A stretch of DNA of 64,000 nucleotides from Haliclystus octoradiatus. Its lineage: Eukaryota > Cnidaria > Staurozoa > Stauromedusae > Haliclystidae. Below are positions 1 to 11,215 of this stretch, piece by piece (the first letter of the stretch is position 1; each line of letters opens with the position of its first letter). The notes beneath the pieces were generated by a model. That model did no database searches. It was given only the letters and a program-made list of their open reading frames with translations, and had not been told where the DNA came from. Location of the stretch: the NCBI GenBank assembly GCA_916610825.1, contig OU744450.1, positions 19,026,814 to 19,090,813 on the forward strand. The letters are read 5' to 3'. The position numbers and the translations under genes are program-made.

Positions 1-1860
1 TAACATTTATTACTTGAGCATCAACTTTTAATTGCTGAGACTCATTAAGGGTGCAAAGTCAACACATGATGTATAGATTATCGGAAAGATTATACAAGTT
101 TGCATCAATCCACTTGGCTCTTTTTGCTTGATTACTGTAGTATTATTATCGCTATATCGATAAAAATAAAACTTTTGTATTTGCGGTACTCCAATGGGAA
201 GCCATAGGTCACATAATCAGTTGCTTTTTCATTGCAGAAGCCTAGGTTGGCTTGGAAGGCAGCGAGTTCGTGTTTTTGCCTGCAGCCCTTTATTGATTTC
301 ACTAAGGCACTTCCAGAATTATTAAATTACGAATCAGTATGTGTTGTTTCAAGGATAGTTTGATCATTAGTGTGTATGAGATTATCATGTATGTTACTGT
401 TCCTACGAAATATAAGCGTTTGTATCTCATATACCTGCATGTGTGATTCCAAGCATATGCAAACTATGAGAATTTATTTACGAGAGTAGTGAATAAGTCA
501 ATGGCCCCGTCATGATAGGTTGTAACGAACGGGACTATGTGATTGGTTGTTTTTGATACTAAGGGTATGTCTGATCCAAGGGCGTGGTCATGAAACGAAT
601 GCATTTATATGATTTGGAAAGTCCGTTTCGATGGATAGGACTTAAAGAAGAAAATAAGATACAGGAAATATAGTTTTTATTTATACCGGAGCTGATAACA
701 CATACATAGGCTTCTTTTCACAACACTGGCAGGAATACGTTCTATATTTTCTACCCAACATATTTTCTACACAAGTGGGACCAAAGTTAGTAATAACGCT
801 AAGTAATGCATGCTCTTTTGCATGTGTTTTTACTTGTATTCAAAATCACTGATACGGCATCTGTTTTTATTTTTACGAGTAACTAGTTTGACGCCTTCAC
901 GTAAAAAGTATCTGTGATATGATTTTAATTTGAAATACAGTCACGGTATTATCATACGTTTAGAGAGAGATGTATAGCGTTATTCCGAATGTGTAACAAA
1001 TATACAGTTGAATTTTAATTTATTTTTTTTAAACTGTATAAACATTCCGAAATTTAAATTCCAAGAAGAGATTTCATATTTAACAACAAATACGTTAGCA
1101 TGTGTTGTGAAAAGCGAACATTTTATATATGAACAAAATATTCAAGTTAGAACTTCATTTGCTAATAATTATGAGGATTCCCTAGCACAGGATATCCCCG
1201 CACCTTTGAAGATATTATTTGAAAAACAATAAAGCTGCTTTGCGGAAATAAGTTTTTCGCTTCGTTCTATTTAATTAAGTAAGTTCTCGAAAATCGTTTC
1301 AGAATTTAAAATAATATTCGCGAAGACATAAACATCTATACAGACACACCAGGCACTCATCATATCATTATTAAAACATAAAATTAGTCAAGGAAGCTAC
1401 TACCATTTTAGAAGAGAATTACAATATCAATCGTCAAAAAGTCTATAATTAGATAAACATATTCTGATATTTTAACAAAGGACATAATCATGATTCATTA
1501 TACAGGAATATTTGTAAGACTTTTATACTGCAATAATTTTGTTTGATGCTTCATACTGCTGTAGAATTAATCAGCTTCCCAGAAGCACTGAAAATGAAAG
1601 GAAATAAAACTGATAAATGAGAGATAACACAGGCATCAAATAAAAATAATAATCATATACATTTGATACTTTCTGTATGGGAGCTTGCAATTTTGAGAAT
1701 CTTTAGCTAGTACCCTTGCAATTGCAAATTTTTCTGGAAATCGTACCCCAACCTTACCATAAACAGAATTATTGAACTGCTAATTACATTTAAATTGTCA
1801 TTTGGGCACATCAATGTATTATGTATACAAAACAATTCTAAGTCGCCCTATTTGCTGATG
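1..1860. other. AT-rich intergenic DNA, nothing recognised
   Basis: I see no exon with family resemblance, no RNA gene and no clear transposon ends here. The one open frame of 74 codons near 1008 is AT-rich low-complexity translation with no recognisable motif. Later netrin exons might lie here or left of the window, but I could not find the next laminin-type EGF module on the minus strand. Confidence 0.4.
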
Positions 1861-1869
1861 CATACATAA

Positions 1870-2480
1870 TTACTTTCATAATATTTGCCAACATGATGCC
1901 AAAGCGGAAGCCTACAAAAATGAATCATCACACTGTGTTGGCAGGAACATCATGGGACAGAATATGCTGGAAGGAAATAGAAACCGCTTTACTATCAGCC
2001 TTAAACCACCACTGCCCTTTCAAGACAAGGAAAATTGTTTGCCCAGAATCGGGCGTAAATATATATCTATGAAAAAAAAAAGGAAAATGGAAGCTGATCA
2101 ACCTGTCTGGGTCACGCTTCGTCTGATAAAGGCAATTGTGCGTCGAAATCAGGCATACAGCCGATTTCTCAAAAGTAAAACTGGAAGCAACAAACGAAAG
2201 TACATAGATTGCAGAAGCCATAAAACTGAGGAGCAAAGAAATCCGTCAGCTAATAATTTCAATTATTTAAAGCAACCACCCTTCTGATTTAAAGGAAAAG
2301 CTACGCCCATGGCTCCCTTCTTCCCAGAAGGACAACAAGACCAACAATGAAACCGACGTTAACCTACTGGGCAATTGTAATCTGGTAAAGGACAGCAAGG
2401 ATGTGATGAACATGCTGAAAAATGGAGAATACTACAATTAGATGAACCAACAGTAAATATAGATCAACAGAAGAAAAACT
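1870..2480 (+). pseudogene. LINE relic: linker between endonuclease and reverse transcriptase
   Basis: A plus-strand frame at 1952-2287 carries a basic stretch of the form W-V-T...IKAIVRRNQAYSRF, which resembles the segment just before the reverse transcriptase in Jockey/CR1/RTE-type non-LTR retrotransposons (usually W-[FM]-N/T, basic residues, then K-x-RN-x-x-Y). The frame stops at 2287 and further disrupted coding-like sequence follows to about 2480. No reverse transcriptase box follows in the same orientation, so the element is truncated. The family assignment is by motif shape only. Confidence 0.4.
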
Positions 2481-2849
2481 GTATGCGACCTACAAGCTTC
2501 AGACAAACCTCCTACTGAAGGCTTCTGTTTTCGGGACACTACACAGTTACTCACTACATTACTCTTCCACTACTTCTACTTAACTCCAAATGTTGCTTCT
2601 GTTTCTGCAATTCCCAATGCTTTGGTGCTGCCATCTAAGGGTCTACATCGTTCTGCCTTTTTGTCACTTTGGCGACACACTTTTGAACAGTCTTCTTTTC
2701 TTCTCCTTAATTCGGCCTCTCTATTCATTACGACGTCAATATCACCACATTTACTTTCAACTGCATTATTGCTTTATAGTCATTGTATCGTCTGTTGTAC
2801 ACTCTTTGAACTCTTCAGCAGTATTTGCATTTGCTAATTTGTCTGCTGG

Positions 2850-3085
2850 ATTTAATTCTCCAGGATCATGTCAAAATACGCTAATGGGTGAAAGGGTCTC
2901 TTGCACTTTGGACACTCTTGATTGGAAAAATGATTTAAATTTTGTGGAGATTGCTTCAATCCATCCCAGAGCTGTTAATGAGTCACTGAAGCATACAACA
3001 AATACTCTACAACTGTCCAAGTGGATCCTTAGAGTAGAAGTTATAGGTTCAACCTATAGTGATTCAATCCCTGATAGGAGCACTG
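2850..3085 (-). pseudogene. BEL/Pao retrotransposon relic (RNase H / connection part)
   Basis: The minus strand encodes, in pieces, a segment of the form FSDSLTALGWI, then ...RVSKVQET and a G-E-L-NPAD-K-L motif. This order (F-[ST]-DS-x-x-x-L-x-WI, RV-x-x-IQ, NPADxxxR/TRG) is typical of BEL/Pao pol just before the integrase. Stops and frame changes show it is dead. It lies directly beyond the end of a gypsy-type reverse transcriptase relic (about 3290) of the same orientation but a different superfamily, so the two are separate insertions. Adjacent sequence at about 3100-3120 contains GGAAGGGCATCCGG, a string common near LINE 3' ends. Confidence 0.5.
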
Positions 3086-3284
3086 TTGGTTGACGTCAGA
3101 ATCAGGAAGGGCATCCGGCCATCAAAACTCACATACGCTTTAGAAATAAAAACACTAACAAGCTAACCAATCACACCGGTGAAAAAAGAGCTAGTAGTTT
3201 CCTTGTTTCTCTAAGATGATAAATCCAAAAACGAGATTCATCATTTAGGATTTTGTATAAATTCTTAATTTGCTTGTATCATGC

Positions 3285-5340
3285 ACAAGAAGGATACTAC
3301 TTCATCTTTGTTGAAAGGTCATTCTGCTGTTTCCAATGCTGAAATATTTTTTGGATCCCGTTGGATGCCTTCATCTGTGACTATCACTCCCCAGAATGGC
3401 ACTCCTGTCTTGCCCAAGATGCATTTGTCTGGATTGAGGGTTAGTTCAGACTCTTTATCTTCTGCAGGGCTTGTGCAAGAATTGAGCCGTGTTTTCCCTT
3501 CTCTTTAGCCCCTATGATCACATCATCATAAATGACATACACCCCTGCAATCGATGCCAAAATTGATCGGAGGGCCTTGTTCAGTTCGTCTGATGCGGTT
3601 TTGTTCCCATGGGTAGGCGCTTGTATCTCATCAATCCATTGCCTGCATGAAAAACAGTTATATATCTTGAGGATTGAGCTAATACCAATTGATGATAAGC
3701 TGACTTAAAAAATCGAATTTTGAAAAAATATTTACAGCCAGCCAAGCTCGATTTTATCTCTCCTGGACGTGTTATTGGCATATTTGTGCAATATAGCCTT
3801 ATTTGGCTCGCGCATGTCGACAGTAATGTGAATATTTCCATTTTCTTTTGGAGCAATTACCACATTCGATACCCAGGGTGCTGGACCATTATGTTCCTTG
3901 ATGATGTTTTCTTTTTCCATCTTTTTAATTTTTGCATCAGATTTGGTACGTAAATGGAATGGGACAGGTCTGATTGTAGAAGCAACTGACCTCACAGCCT
4001 GATCAATATGAAACTCAACCTCATGGTTCTTTAAACAGCCCATTTACGCCAAACAGCCCAACTTGGGCAATTGTGCCATACGTTTTATTGAAGGGGCGTT
4101 GAAGGATATTATCCCAAGATCCTCTGATATTTGACCACTTACGAGAAATTCAACATTCTTGTCTACAATAAAGATTGTTACTGCTTCACCACGTATAACT
4201 GGTGGTGGTAACACCCAACACAATGTAGCGATTTCGAACCATATGGTTTTACCTTCATTTTTGTGTTCTGCTCAAGGATAAATGAAGTTGTCTGGCTAAG
4301 CGTAGACATACTAAATGTGACATACTGATATCAGCTCCAGTGTCCGCAAAAGCTTCTATCTTTTGTTCTCGAATGGTGATATTAATGTGATACCTCGGCT
4401 TTGTCTTTTTCTTGTTGTTGTGATGAGATTTTCTCACTGCTCCTATGAGTCGAGCAGAAATTAATCGTCTAGAGTGCACGTCTCTTTTCGATGTGCCGCT
4501 TTCTTGGCTTGAGGTACTACAGTCATTATCATATTCTATTTCTGATGAACTTCTGGAGTCGTTCTTGTCCTTGTTATGTGTGCTATGTGTCTTCTTCCCA
4601 TTCTGATTCCATGCTTGGGCTCCAGCAAAGTGACCTCTTCTTTTGCAGTTATAACATTCTCTAATGTAAGCAGGGCATTTTAATCACCTTCACAACTTTG
4701 ATAATTGCAATAGTAGCAGTTCTTAGTGTAACGATATCTTGATTTCTTTTCTTTCTGTTGTGTCTTTCTAAACTTCTGACTCAGTCGTTTCTTAGAATAT
4801 TTCCCTGGTCTTGAAATCTTGCTAAGCTTGGCCACTTTCATTTCTGCTGTTATTTTGCAAGCTCCCTGGATGCTGCCTCCGCGGTCATTTGCCACCAATG
4901 CAGCTAAATCCCATTGATTTTTAAGGCCTTTTTCCTGATTTTGCCATTATAGGTACCAATATTTATTTGATCCCTTACAAGTACATCTCTCATTGAGCAG
5001 TCAGGAGCAATGTACGATAATTCACAATTAGCTGCCCCGTCTTTACTCTATTAATTTATGCATCAAATGACTCATTATTGTCTTGTTGGAATTTATGGAA
5101 TTCAAAATTAGACAGAGTGGTGTTTCTGGTTGGTCTGTACCTTGCTTTTAGTCATTGGACCATAACATCAAAGATATACATGGTGTATTTCTCTGCTACT
5201 GCCACCACATCTTCACAATCCTTTTGCAGATTTATTGTAGAAAATCTTCCCAGAAATTTCTTTCTTTTCTGCTGTTGTATCCATGCCAGTTGTGCAGAAA
5301 TACTTCCTTCAGGAGGATCTTTTGAGATGGCTTCCTATTC
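3285..5340 (-). pseudogene. Decayed Ty3/gypsy retrotransposon (gag, protease, RT)
   Basis: Read right to left on the minus strand. A basic gag-like part at 4680-4898 has a cysteine pair C-x2-C. A protease segment near 4255-4479 has FADTGADI with the D-T-G active-site triad. A reverse transcriptase at about 3285-4043 is split over at least two frames: PVPFHLR, PWVSNVV, ITVDMREPNKAI, then YHQL, RYIT, YKRLPMG, and finally YDDV (near 3524-3537), LNPDKC and FWGVIVTDEGI. The order and motifs match gypsy elements of the type often labelled K02A2.6-like. Frameshifts and stops prevent function. No LTRs, RNase H or integrase were found, so both ends are missing. Confidence 0.7.
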
Positions 5341-5399
5341 ATAAGCAAAAGCATCCACATAGTTGCTAAAGTCATCATAAGCATTACCTGGATGCTAAT

Positions 5400-6408
5400 T
5401 TGGATCAAATTTTTCCAAATTCTTGTCTAGAACTAGCCATTACTACTTTTATAATCTTTTTAATAATTGTATTTTATTTATCCTCGTCGCCAATTAAGTA
5501 TTCTAACAGGAATAAGATAACACAAGCACATGGTTTCAGCCATCTTCGTTCAACTGCCTCACCTTGCCCCAGTCCCCTCACATCATTAAGTCTACCTACA
5601 GGTTATCTACCATTACAGATACTATACCGATGTCCCTGACAGCTGAATCGTTGTGACATTCTTCTATAGTTGCAGCTCAAAAGTTGACTGTTTAGACTCC
5701 ATAACATTTATTTCATCCTCTTCCTCTTTGTTGGAATCCATATCTTGATCTGACGTCCTTTAAGAAGCGCATTCCATAATTATTTTGCAAACTATACCAG
5801 ATTTTTTCCCCGCATGCACATATTTCAGCTTTTATTTCTGTTGTTTGCATGCATGCTAATTATTAACAGGTTTGATGAACCGTATATAGCTGTTTAATTT
5901 AATCAAATGAGGAAGGATGTAGCACATTTTCACGATTGAGTCTAAAATTCTATTCTATTTTAGGCTATGGCTAAACGGCGTATTTTGAGCGAAAATAATG
6001 CAGGCGTTTCTGGAATATGGTACTTTCAACATTAAATAACTCAGATTATAAGAGTCCAAATCGAAAAATTATTGTCGCCATTCCTAATTGTTTTGCATGG
6101 GCTACTCAATTCCGGAAAACAATTTTTGATTTCATGTGCACTTTTTAAAGCATTTGTTATGTATTCAGCATTTTATTTTTCCTATAAATAGAATATTAAT
6201 ATTTTATTTAAATATATGTATCTTGAACCGTCACATATTAATAATAAGAAGGTCAAGAAAGACACATTATTTGGTTGAAACTCCAAGTTTCACGTTTTTA
6301 AACGATCACCAGACAGCAAACTTGCCATCATAAAATAGATAAAATTGTAAAAGAGATAACTTTTTTTGGGATAAAACTCTCCGTGCGACTCAATCTCTGA
6401 GTTTGATT
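5400..6408. other. Gene-free stretch; contains a fragment of a dispersed repeat
   Basis: No coding signal is seen. The segment 6006-6114 resembles part of the foldback repeat at 47994-48173, sharing AATAACTC..TAAGAGTCCA..ATCGAAAA and the end CTACTC-A-ATTCCGGAAAA. Only one end of the repeat is preserved here. Confidence 0.4.
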
Positions 6409-6416
6409 GTCATGGG

Positions 6417-6590
6417 CAGGGTCTGACAAAAGGTTCAGCCTTCTGGAATCCTAGAGGCATTTCAACTTTTTCTTCTGAGTTTCTTGTTGAGGTTTGACCA
6501 GAAAATCATTGAAAAAATCAAGTTTCTTCTGAATTTTGTCTAGCCTTCCGGGATCTAGGATCCCAGGATCCCCACTTTTGTCGGACCCTG
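6417..6590. mobile_element. hAT-type MITE (CAGGGTC family), intact ends and 8-bp TSD
   Basis: A 174-bp element starts CAGGGTCTGACAAAAG and ends CTTTTGTCGGACCCTG, inverted copies with one mismatch. It is flanked on both sides by GTCATGGG (6409-6416 and 6591-6598), an 8-bp target duplication. Eight-base duplications and CAGGG-type ends are characteristic of the hAT superfamily. It has no coding capacity, so it would need transposase from elsewhere. Other copies are at 58159-58337, about 62157-62597 and 62913-63087, with a partial one near 26490-26576. Confidence 0.85.
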
Positions 6591-6794
6591 GTCATGGGAC
6601 ACTCTAGTGAACAGAATTCAGAATTACAGATGTATAGATGTTAGATAAATGTTTTCAAGTATATGTGAATCCATTTAAATCTCTATTATAAATAAGTTTT
6701 ATTCTGTTGATTTGTTTCAGCATGTGCATAATTTAGACGCAATCAAGAACCAATCATATAAAGTATAGAATATAGTCCACGGGTTTGTACTTAC

Positions 6795-9700
6795 TTGCAT
6801 CAGTGATTGTTTGCTGCAGATAAGTTATATTTGGCAATAATTCATGCTATTTCGATAGAAACCAACTTTACACTTTTCACAATTAACTCCATCTGTATTG
6901 GCTTTGCAATTAATACAGCGTCCTCCTGAACCAGATTCCGCATAAAGTTTTTCATCGAATACGCATGAGTCAGCCATTCCGTTACACTCGCAGCCTATCA
7001 ATAAATACAATCATACTGTACCGATTCATTTAAGATTAATTTACCCTAAAATAATAGAGCTTTTTGAATTAAATCAAACAGGCTAGTATATCTTGTCAAT
7101 TAACTGTTTGTTTCATTTTCAACGTTGATAAGTATCAAACTATTAGATTAAAATAGTTTCTCCTTTGTACTTTATTAGCTTAATATTAAAGTGCCTATAT
7201 CGACTTTTTACACAAGGGAATTGGATAGAACTGTTTTTTCTATCTGTACATGTCACTTTTGCGTTTTTGCATAGCGCGACTCATTCTCTGTCAAAATTGA
7301 TCTGGTAGTTTGGAGATTCTCGTGTCCCACTTTTTGAAACACGCAAAAAACTATGGCTATACTATTCTAAACTATGGCGCGCCGGCCCGGGGGTAACTCC
7401 CATATGACGGCAATACGGGGACGTGCTACTTTTTTTGGGTCCATATTCCAGCTGAGAAAAAACTTATTGGGTATGAGATATCAAATTTTGGAGCTTTTGG
7501 GTGTCCTATTTTTGGCTTTTTCAAGAATTTTTGAAATTTTTTTTTTTCATTTTTGTGTATTTACTTAAAATAATTCGAACGACTTTACATGGTGTTGAAA
7601 TGTTTGTAATCTCGTGTCTAACGAAATCCTTTTAATTGACTTTAATAGTTAATTGTGGTATGTGGCTACTAATCAATGCCATGCTAACTTACTATTGTGT
7701 TGACTGTTTTGTTTCGATCTAATAATTTCGAACGAAAGATAATACTATTATTTTATTTTTAATATTTTTACGGTATAAATGTTGTGATTATATATGGACA
7801 GTGCGGATGACGAAATTTGGGATTTTCTCTCGTCTGCAAACGAGCTGATTGACTATTTGGAAAGTTGGAATCTGCAGTGCTCTGGAATATCAACAAAGAA
7901 AATTGACACAGACAATTGATATTTTGAGATCCATTTTGGCAGTATTGAGCGATAATGAAGCATACTTGCATTTAAAAAATATCTTGCAGGAAAGTGTTAT
8001 CAGCATAAGCAGAATTTCTGCTATAATATCATTCGGATTATGCATATTGCATCATGTAGTTCTGCTTCTCTTTCACATCCTAGCTCAAAAACTTAATCTT
8101 TCTGAAGGTTTCGCTTGTCCTTGATTCCGAGATAGTTAGGGTGAAAGCTGTATTTCTTTAGTATTTACCATGAAAAGGCACTTCCCGGTAAAAATTTTAG
8201 GGAGCAGCATTGCCAATTTTCAAATGGTAACACTGGGAACAAATGCTATATTTTCATGGGAAATAAGGTGTAACCGGCTTATTGTTTAGATGTTATTTAG
8301 TTAGTACCTTTATTATTTCCATGTATTTAGTAATTGCTGTATTATATTCTAGACTGGTAGTTACAGTAATTAGCTAATATAGACGCCATTAAAAATAGTT
8401 TAAAAACCGTGTAAAATTAGTATTACGGCAGTAGCAATTGCAGTACATAGAAGAACATAAAAGTTGGAAATAGCCGTCAAGCCGTGGTAAAGCTACCGAT
8501 GTAAGTTAACCCTGTCATTATAATCACTATTTTATAACCTTAGTTTGTATTTAATAGCCTTATTTTGCGTCTATTCATTGAGCATATATTTGTATATTTA
8601 ATTGCCTTTATAGTGAACTTATTAAACTATTAATTAAGATCAATCTGCTACGACTCGACTCATTTCTATCTCTTCGAAACACCCCTGGAGGGTCCTCGCT
8701 TACAACTCGTCAAATTGCGGCATATCATATCAGAAAGTTTTCTCTTGTGGCTTTACGGGGCTACGTCACCTCGAAAGGTAACGTCGAGTGACCAACACAC
8801 CATTGAAGTCTGTTAGACACATGGTTGAATCACACGACTTTTGACTATGTTGTCATAAAGCTAGATCCGATTGCTTTTTATTCTCAGCGACATTTGGGTC
8901 AAAACCCTACTTTGAAGGCATTTTTCACCAAGAAATAATTTCCAGATCGAAAAAAATTTACGCTATTGCTTTTTTCACGTCAGGCTCTACTACATATGTG
9001 AAGATGGTATGGGAGTTTATTCCCACGTGTTAATGTCCATCCATGGTCTATCCGTTAACGTATCAAACAAGTGTAAAATACTTACGCGCGCATGCGTTAG
9101 CGTTTGATCTTGTTGCTCTTCTCCAAGGTTTATCATTGTAAAGTGGGGCACATTTCTCACAATCGTCTCCAGCTGTACCGTGTTGACAACGACATGCTAA
9201 TTTTGATTTACCATTAGTATCCTGTGTCATAACACATTCTGATGCATGTCCATTACATTTACATCTTCCAGCAACGTCAATTACTGATATCCCATAATAG
9301 TAACTTTTTAGAACTGTTTCGTCACCAAAATATTCATCCCCAAATGTATTCATTTCATCCAAATCAATACGTATTGCTACAGCTGTAACCCAATCTTGTA
9401 AATTAATGTCATTTTCAAAATTGTAAACTCCTTGACGCCCTGCTAATGTAGAAAATGATATTCTTCCATTACTCGTTGGGAACATACCACTGTAACGCGA
9501 TGTACACATAGCTACTTTTTGATCTCTTCCAAAATTAAATGAATAATCACGTACGTTGTATGTACTTGAACATGAACTGGAGTAATATTGATATGGGATC
9601 CAATTTGAGTCACCAGAAAGCTGTTTTGAAATTTTGAAAGATTTCGGCCGCATTGTTTTAAAATTAATATTAATATATGTTATTTCATAGCTTTTCCCAA

Positions 9701-10079
9701 GATCAATCTCCACCCAAATCGGTTTGTTATTATTTAATAATGTCTGAGATTGCCACCAAGTCTGTCTATCTCCATCTGTGATATAACGTGCAGGGAAATA
9801 TTCCATTGGATTTGTTGCACTTGCATTACACATTAGGCATGATTTTGGTTTTGTGCTTCCAGCAGAGAGAATACAAAATGTGGACGGTGGAGTACCGCAT
9901 GTATTACTTGCAATGACTGATTTATGGTAAGCAACATTTGTAAAAGGTGTGAGGCACACTTTCGGTACAGTATTGTTGTTAGTGTAGCAATCTCCTGCTT
10001 TCACTTGCCAGATAACATTTCCCATAACAATTTGCAATATAATAGCAACTATTATAGATGAATAGCGTACAGGAGCCAT
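6795..10079 (-). CDS. Netrin, first two coding exons (partial gene)
   Basis: Netrins are secreted laminin-related guidance cues that bind DCC/UNC5-type receptors. Exon 1 is 9086-10079 (331 codons plus 1 base; donor GTAAGT). It has a signal peptide (about residues 1-28), a laminin N-terminal domain (about 38-271, including VIASNTCGTPPSTFC and ARYITDGDRQTWWQS) and the first laminin-EGF module (C273-C330). The second exon starts at 6994 after TTGATAG and its phase fits (C plus GC). It encodes most of the second module, with the usual cysteine spacing and GFYR. In that frame a stop (6825-6827) comes before the first plausible donor (GTAAGT at about 6795), while another frame stays open to it, so there is an apparent frameshift. 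The third module and NTR domain are not found. The start ATG follows a possible 3' splice site, hinting at a 5'UTR intron. Family identity is strong; intactness is doubtful. Confidence 0.85.
7100..9060. other. Netrin intron 1: repeats, no exon seen
   Basis: The 2.1-kb intron holds a dispersed repeat (about 7196-7345; relatives at 45090 and 58785), a GC-richer start at 7376-7425 unlike its surroundings, and a 41-codon frame at about 7794-7919 with an acidic start (MDSADDEIWDF) that I do not recognise. The part 8279-8704 begins TGTAAC and ends CTTACA and could be a solo LTR, but no target duplication matches. Confidence 0.35.
8279..8704. repeat. Possible solo LTR
   Basis: The stretch starts TGTAACCGG and ends CCTCGCTTACA, the TG...CA pattern with short inverted TGTAA/TTACA ends also seen in the complete LTRs at 10957 and 15936. 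The 5-bp flanks (TAAGG and ACTCG) do not match, and no second copy is in the window. Low confidence. Confidence 0.2.
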
Positions 10080-10584
10080 ATCAGGTCTGTAACTGAATGT
10101 ATTTTCAGTAAATTTGTTACGTGTGAATTCTGACTACCCTTGAAGATATACTAAGGGTCAAGTTTTTTCATCTATGTTTTTATTTTGATCACAGTGGGAT
10201 TTCCGAATCCGACACGCTATTGAACAGTTAAACACCACCAAGCCCAGTAATATAAACTCAAAGCTTACCACACTTACGTCACCGACTGATAGAACTGAAC
10301 GGTATCCGGTCATATCGTCCAGTCGGGACATCGCCCATATTCTTTGTTTACAATAACGTCCAGTCGCAAAAAAACTTTTTTCTTCTTTTCTAGCTGAATT
10401 AATTAATTAATTGCAAATTAACTTGGACAAATTTTTAGTATAGAGATTTATTAGAAGACATTTCACAAGACCTAGTATTTGACAGACGGTTTATACATCA
10501 TTTACTTATTGTATAAGTTTACTGTAGTATATAGTAATTAATAATACTAATATTTACAACGTCATTAAACTAATCACACTTAGT

Positions 10585-10794
10585 TGTAAATTAGGCACAG
10601 AGGAGTGTATTGCACAGCGTTGTAAAACTGACACATATATATGACTAATAAAAGAGAGTTACACAAGTTCTCTTGATGTTTGGTCGTTTGTCTTATTTCG
10701 TCCTTAAAACTCTACAATACCATCTTACATTTATGAAGTTCAATAAATAAAGTTATTTATTGAATCATTGGTATTAATGTTAAACGGACTTACA
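10585..10794 (+). repeat. 5' LTR of the older retroelement (element A)
   Basis: A TG...CA-bounded stretch ending GGACTTACA is followed at 10795 by TGGTTATAATCC, which has the form of a tRNA primer-binding site, and then by a gag-like ATG at 10840. An AATAAA signal lies inside at 10647-10652, as expected in an LTR. The left boundary is chosen only from the TG dinucleotide. No 3' LTR partner was found in the window. Confidence 0.45.
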
Positions 10795-10956
10795 TGGTTA
10801 TAATCCAGCGAAAATTCAGTACTTATTTCGTGGTTTATTATGGCTAACAAGAACCCAACGAAAGCGGACTTGGAAGCAGAATTACTTCAACTTAGACAAG
10901 AACTAGCTAATTCCTCAAAAGATTCAATGTTGTTAACCTTACAATCGGTAACTGAC

Positions 10957-11142
10957 TGTAATGTATCTATCGTATGCGCATGCGTAAGGTTATTTATAAC
11001 TAAATGATTGCGCAGTTTTAAATCAGAGTGTTAGTGACGACCAGTGTAGAAGGTCGTATGTACGTAATATTAAATACATGATTCAGATCAACAGGATATA
11101 CCTACACGGGTGTTTATTCGTCTATTGTCTTCGTATCTTACA
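10957..11142 (+). repeat. 5' LTR of the Ty3/gypsy element
   Basis: TGTAATG...CTTACA, 186 bp. It contains the palindrome ATGCGCATGCG-like tract near its start. I found no difference from the 3' LTR. Confidence 0.95.
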
Positions 11143-11160
11143 TGGCGCAGTTGATCCTGT
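11143..11160 (+). other. Primer-binding site (Ty3/gypsy element)
   Basis: TGGCGCAGTTGATCCTG directly abuts the LTR and begins with TGG, complementary to the CCA end of a tRNA. I did not assign the tRNA. Confidence 0.6.
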
Positions 11161-11215
11161 TATTTGGACAGTAATATTTTACGTTATTCAAAGAGTTTAA
11201 TTTTATTGCGTCACG

